This document shows, in pieces, positions 62,585 to 64,000 of a DNA stretch of 64,000 nt. The position numbers were made by a program, and so were the translations under genes. Every line of letters starts with the position of its first letter. Position 1 is the stretch's first letter. Below the pieces are notes generated by a model. It ran no database searches. It was not told the origin of the DNA and was given only the letters and a program-made list of their open reading frames with translations. Source of the DNA: Methylocella tundrae (GTDB lineage: Bacteria > Pseudomonadota > Alphaproteobacteria > Rhizobiales > Beijerinckiaceae); NCBI RefSeq assembly GCF_038024855.1, contig NZ_CP139089.1, forward strand, positions 1-64,000. The letters run 5' to 3'.

Positions 62585-64000
62585 ATGCAGACGACTCCGG
62601 AGACGCTCGTGTCGATCGAAACAACCGGACAGGCGGAGCAATCAGCCGAGGCCAATCTCACTTCGTCAAGCGTCGGTAAGCGTCCCGCGCTGGCGCTCGG
62701 CATCGAGCGCCTGGGTCTCATTTCATTGCGGCTTCCCTGGCTGGTCGGGCTGGCGGCGCTGGCGCTGGCCCTCGCCGCCGGACTGGGTCTCACGCGGATC
62801 AAGGTCGATGATTCGCTCAGCCAATTGTTCCGGTCAGACACGCCCGAGTTCAGGCAATATGAGGAAGTGACGCGCAATTTTCCGTCGAGCGAATTCGACG
62901 TCCTCGCCGTCATCGAAGGCAAGAGCCTGCTGGAGCGCGACTCGCTGGACAAGCTCCGCAATTTCGTCACCGACGTTCAGCTGATCGATGGCGTGCAAGG
63001 CATCATCTCATTGTTCTCGGCGCGCCAGCCGCCTGAAAACGGGCAAACGCCGGCGCCCTTGTTTCCTGATCCGCTTCCCGAAGGCGCCGATTACGATGCG
63101 CTGATAAAAAAGGTGATGTCGAACGAGATCATCCGGGGCAAGCTCTTGTCCGAGGACGGCCAGCTCGCTCTCGTCGTGCTTGCGCTTGATCCAAAGATCG
63201 TTGGCGGCAAAGGCCTTGACGCGACGGTCGGCGAAATTCGCAAGACAATGGCGGAGGACCTCGAGGGCGCGGGGCTCAAGGCCGAGCTTTCCGGCGTTCC
63301 GGTCATGCAGCTCGAGATCCGGCAGGCGGTGGAGCGCGACCGGCTGGTCTATAATGTGACGGGTTTCATCGCCGGCTGCGTCATCGCGATAGCATTCTTC
63401 CGCCGCGTCTCATTTATGATTATCGCGGCCGGGCCGCCCCTTCTCGCGATTCTTTTGGCGCTCGGCGCGCTGGGTTGGCTCGACTTCCGGCTCAACATGT
63501 TTCTCAACGTGATGACGCCGCTGATCATGGTGATCAGCTTTTCCGACAGCATGCAGCTGACTTTCGCCGCGCGCGATCGCATCCTCGCTGGCCAGACCAA
63601 ATATGAGGCCTTGCGCAATGCGCTTTTGATCGTTGGGCCCGCCTGCGTCCTCACCCATGCGACGGCCGCTCTCTCGTTCACGGCGCTGCTTTTCTCCCAT
63701 TCCGAACTGATCCGGACATTTGGCGAAGCGGGCCTGATCGCGACGCTCATTGCTCTTTTCACCGTGCTTTTCCTGTTTCCGCTGCTTGGAGTCCTCCTGC
63801 TGCGCAATGAGGCGGGGCTGGCGGTCAGGGGGCGGGGCGGCGATTTCGGCGTCGAAGCCTTGCGCAAGTTCTGTTTCTGGATAGCCGCGCGAATGGTTCG
63901 GCGTCCGGGGCTTTACAGTCTCATCGGATTGATCGTCGTCGCGGCGCTTGGCGGCGTCTTCGCCAATCTTCAGCCGCGCTATCGGCTCGCAGATCAGGTG
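62585..64000 (+). CDS. MMPL/RND-superfamily transporter, truncated by the window end
   Basis: The first 472 codons of an RND-superfamily membrane protein are present with no stop before the end. It has an N-terminal membrane helix (LPWLVGLAALALALAAGLGL), a periplasmic domain with KVDDSLSQLFRSDTPEFRQY and a cluster of membrane helices from about 265 (FIAGCVIAIAFF, MIIAAGPPLLAILLALGALG, LIMVISFSDSMQ), as in MMPL proteins. The ATG is at 62585, since the ATG at 62577 hits a stop. Its role, such as lipid or hopanoid export, is unknown. Confidence 0.85.
   Translation, partial: MQTTPETLVSIETTGQAEQSAEANLTSSSVGKRPALALGIERLGLISLRLPWLVGLAALALALAAGLGLTRIKVDDSLSQLFRSDTPEFRQYEEVTRNFPSSEFDVLAVIEGKSLLERDSLDKLRNFVTDVQLIDGVQGIISLFSARQPPENGQTPAPLFPDPLPEGADYDALIKKVMSNEIIRGKLLSEDGQLALVVLALDPKIVGGKGLDATVGEIRKTMAEDLEGAGLKAELSGVPVMQLEIRQAVERDRLVYNVTGFIAGCVIAIAFFRRVSFMIIAAGPPLLAILLALGALGWLDFRLNMFLNVMTPLIMVISFSDSMQLTFAARDRILAGQTKYEALRNALLIVGPACVLTHATAALSFTALLFSHSELIRTFGEAGLIATLIALFTVLFLFPLLGVLLLRNEAGLAVRGRGGDFGVEALRKFCFWIAARMVRRPGLYSLIGLIVVAALGGVFANLQPRYRLADQV

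Overview
The window starts exactly on the first base of dnaA, as in a circular chromosome opened at that gene. It reads as a GC-rich alphaproteobacterium of the Hyphomicrobiales (Rhizobiales). The strongest evidence is the flagellar cluster, which contains Rhizobiales-type motB/motC/motE, an ftcR/rem-like regulator and the flaF-flbT-flgD-fliQ run. Small families such as DUF2093, DUF3126, DUF4170 and a DUF6101-like protein agree, as do intergenic palindromes of a kind common in this order. A four-gene ABC module of the type that accompanies PQQ alcohol and methanol dehydrogenases points to a methylotroph or relative, perhaps Beijerinckiaceae (Methylocella-like). The genus is a guess.

Layout. 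1-5.9 kb: dnaA, ruvC-ruvA (no ruvB follows), tsaD on the minus strand, hemC-hemD. 6.0-12.9 kb: the PQQ-associated ABC set (binding protein, YVTN beta-propeller, ATPase, permease), a convergent secreted cytochrome c, then a second, NitT/TauT-type ABC importer. 13-17.3 kb: recQ, a secreted gamma-glutamyltransferase and an LprI-like secreted protein. 17.5-50.8 kb: an almost unbroken flagellar cluster of about 36 genes covering the C-ring, stators, export gate, rod, rings, hook, filament and regulators. 50.9-54.3 kb: a PilZ protein, an intergenic palindromic repeat and modABC for molybdate. 54.5-58.3 kb: an SDR with an ArsR-type regulator, small conserved proteins and a CysQ-like phosphatase. 58.7-64 kb: a divergent Kdo-transferase-like gene, DUF2093, an alpha/beta hydrolase, a tandem DUF3126 protein, a gamma-type carbonic anhydrase and a truncated MMPL/RND transporter running off the end.

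How it works together. The 6-10 kb module resembles the PedA1A2BC and LutA/E/F transporters linked to rare-earth-dependent alcohol oxidation, so it is the best candidate for an interesting physiological system, though no dehydrogenase, lanmodulin or TonB receptor is in view. The flagellar cluster lacks fliI, flgF and all chemotaxis genes, which must lie elsewhere if the flagellum works. The flagellin leader carries three consecutive inverted repeats, the last of which can pair with the Shine-Dalgarno sequence, and flbT, known elsewhere as a regulator acting on flagellin mRNA, lies 14 kb downstream. Flagellin and flgE share an upstream motif. A 59-codon ORF coupled at both ends sits between fliR and a fliJ-like gene, and several unassigned membrane proteins close the cluster.
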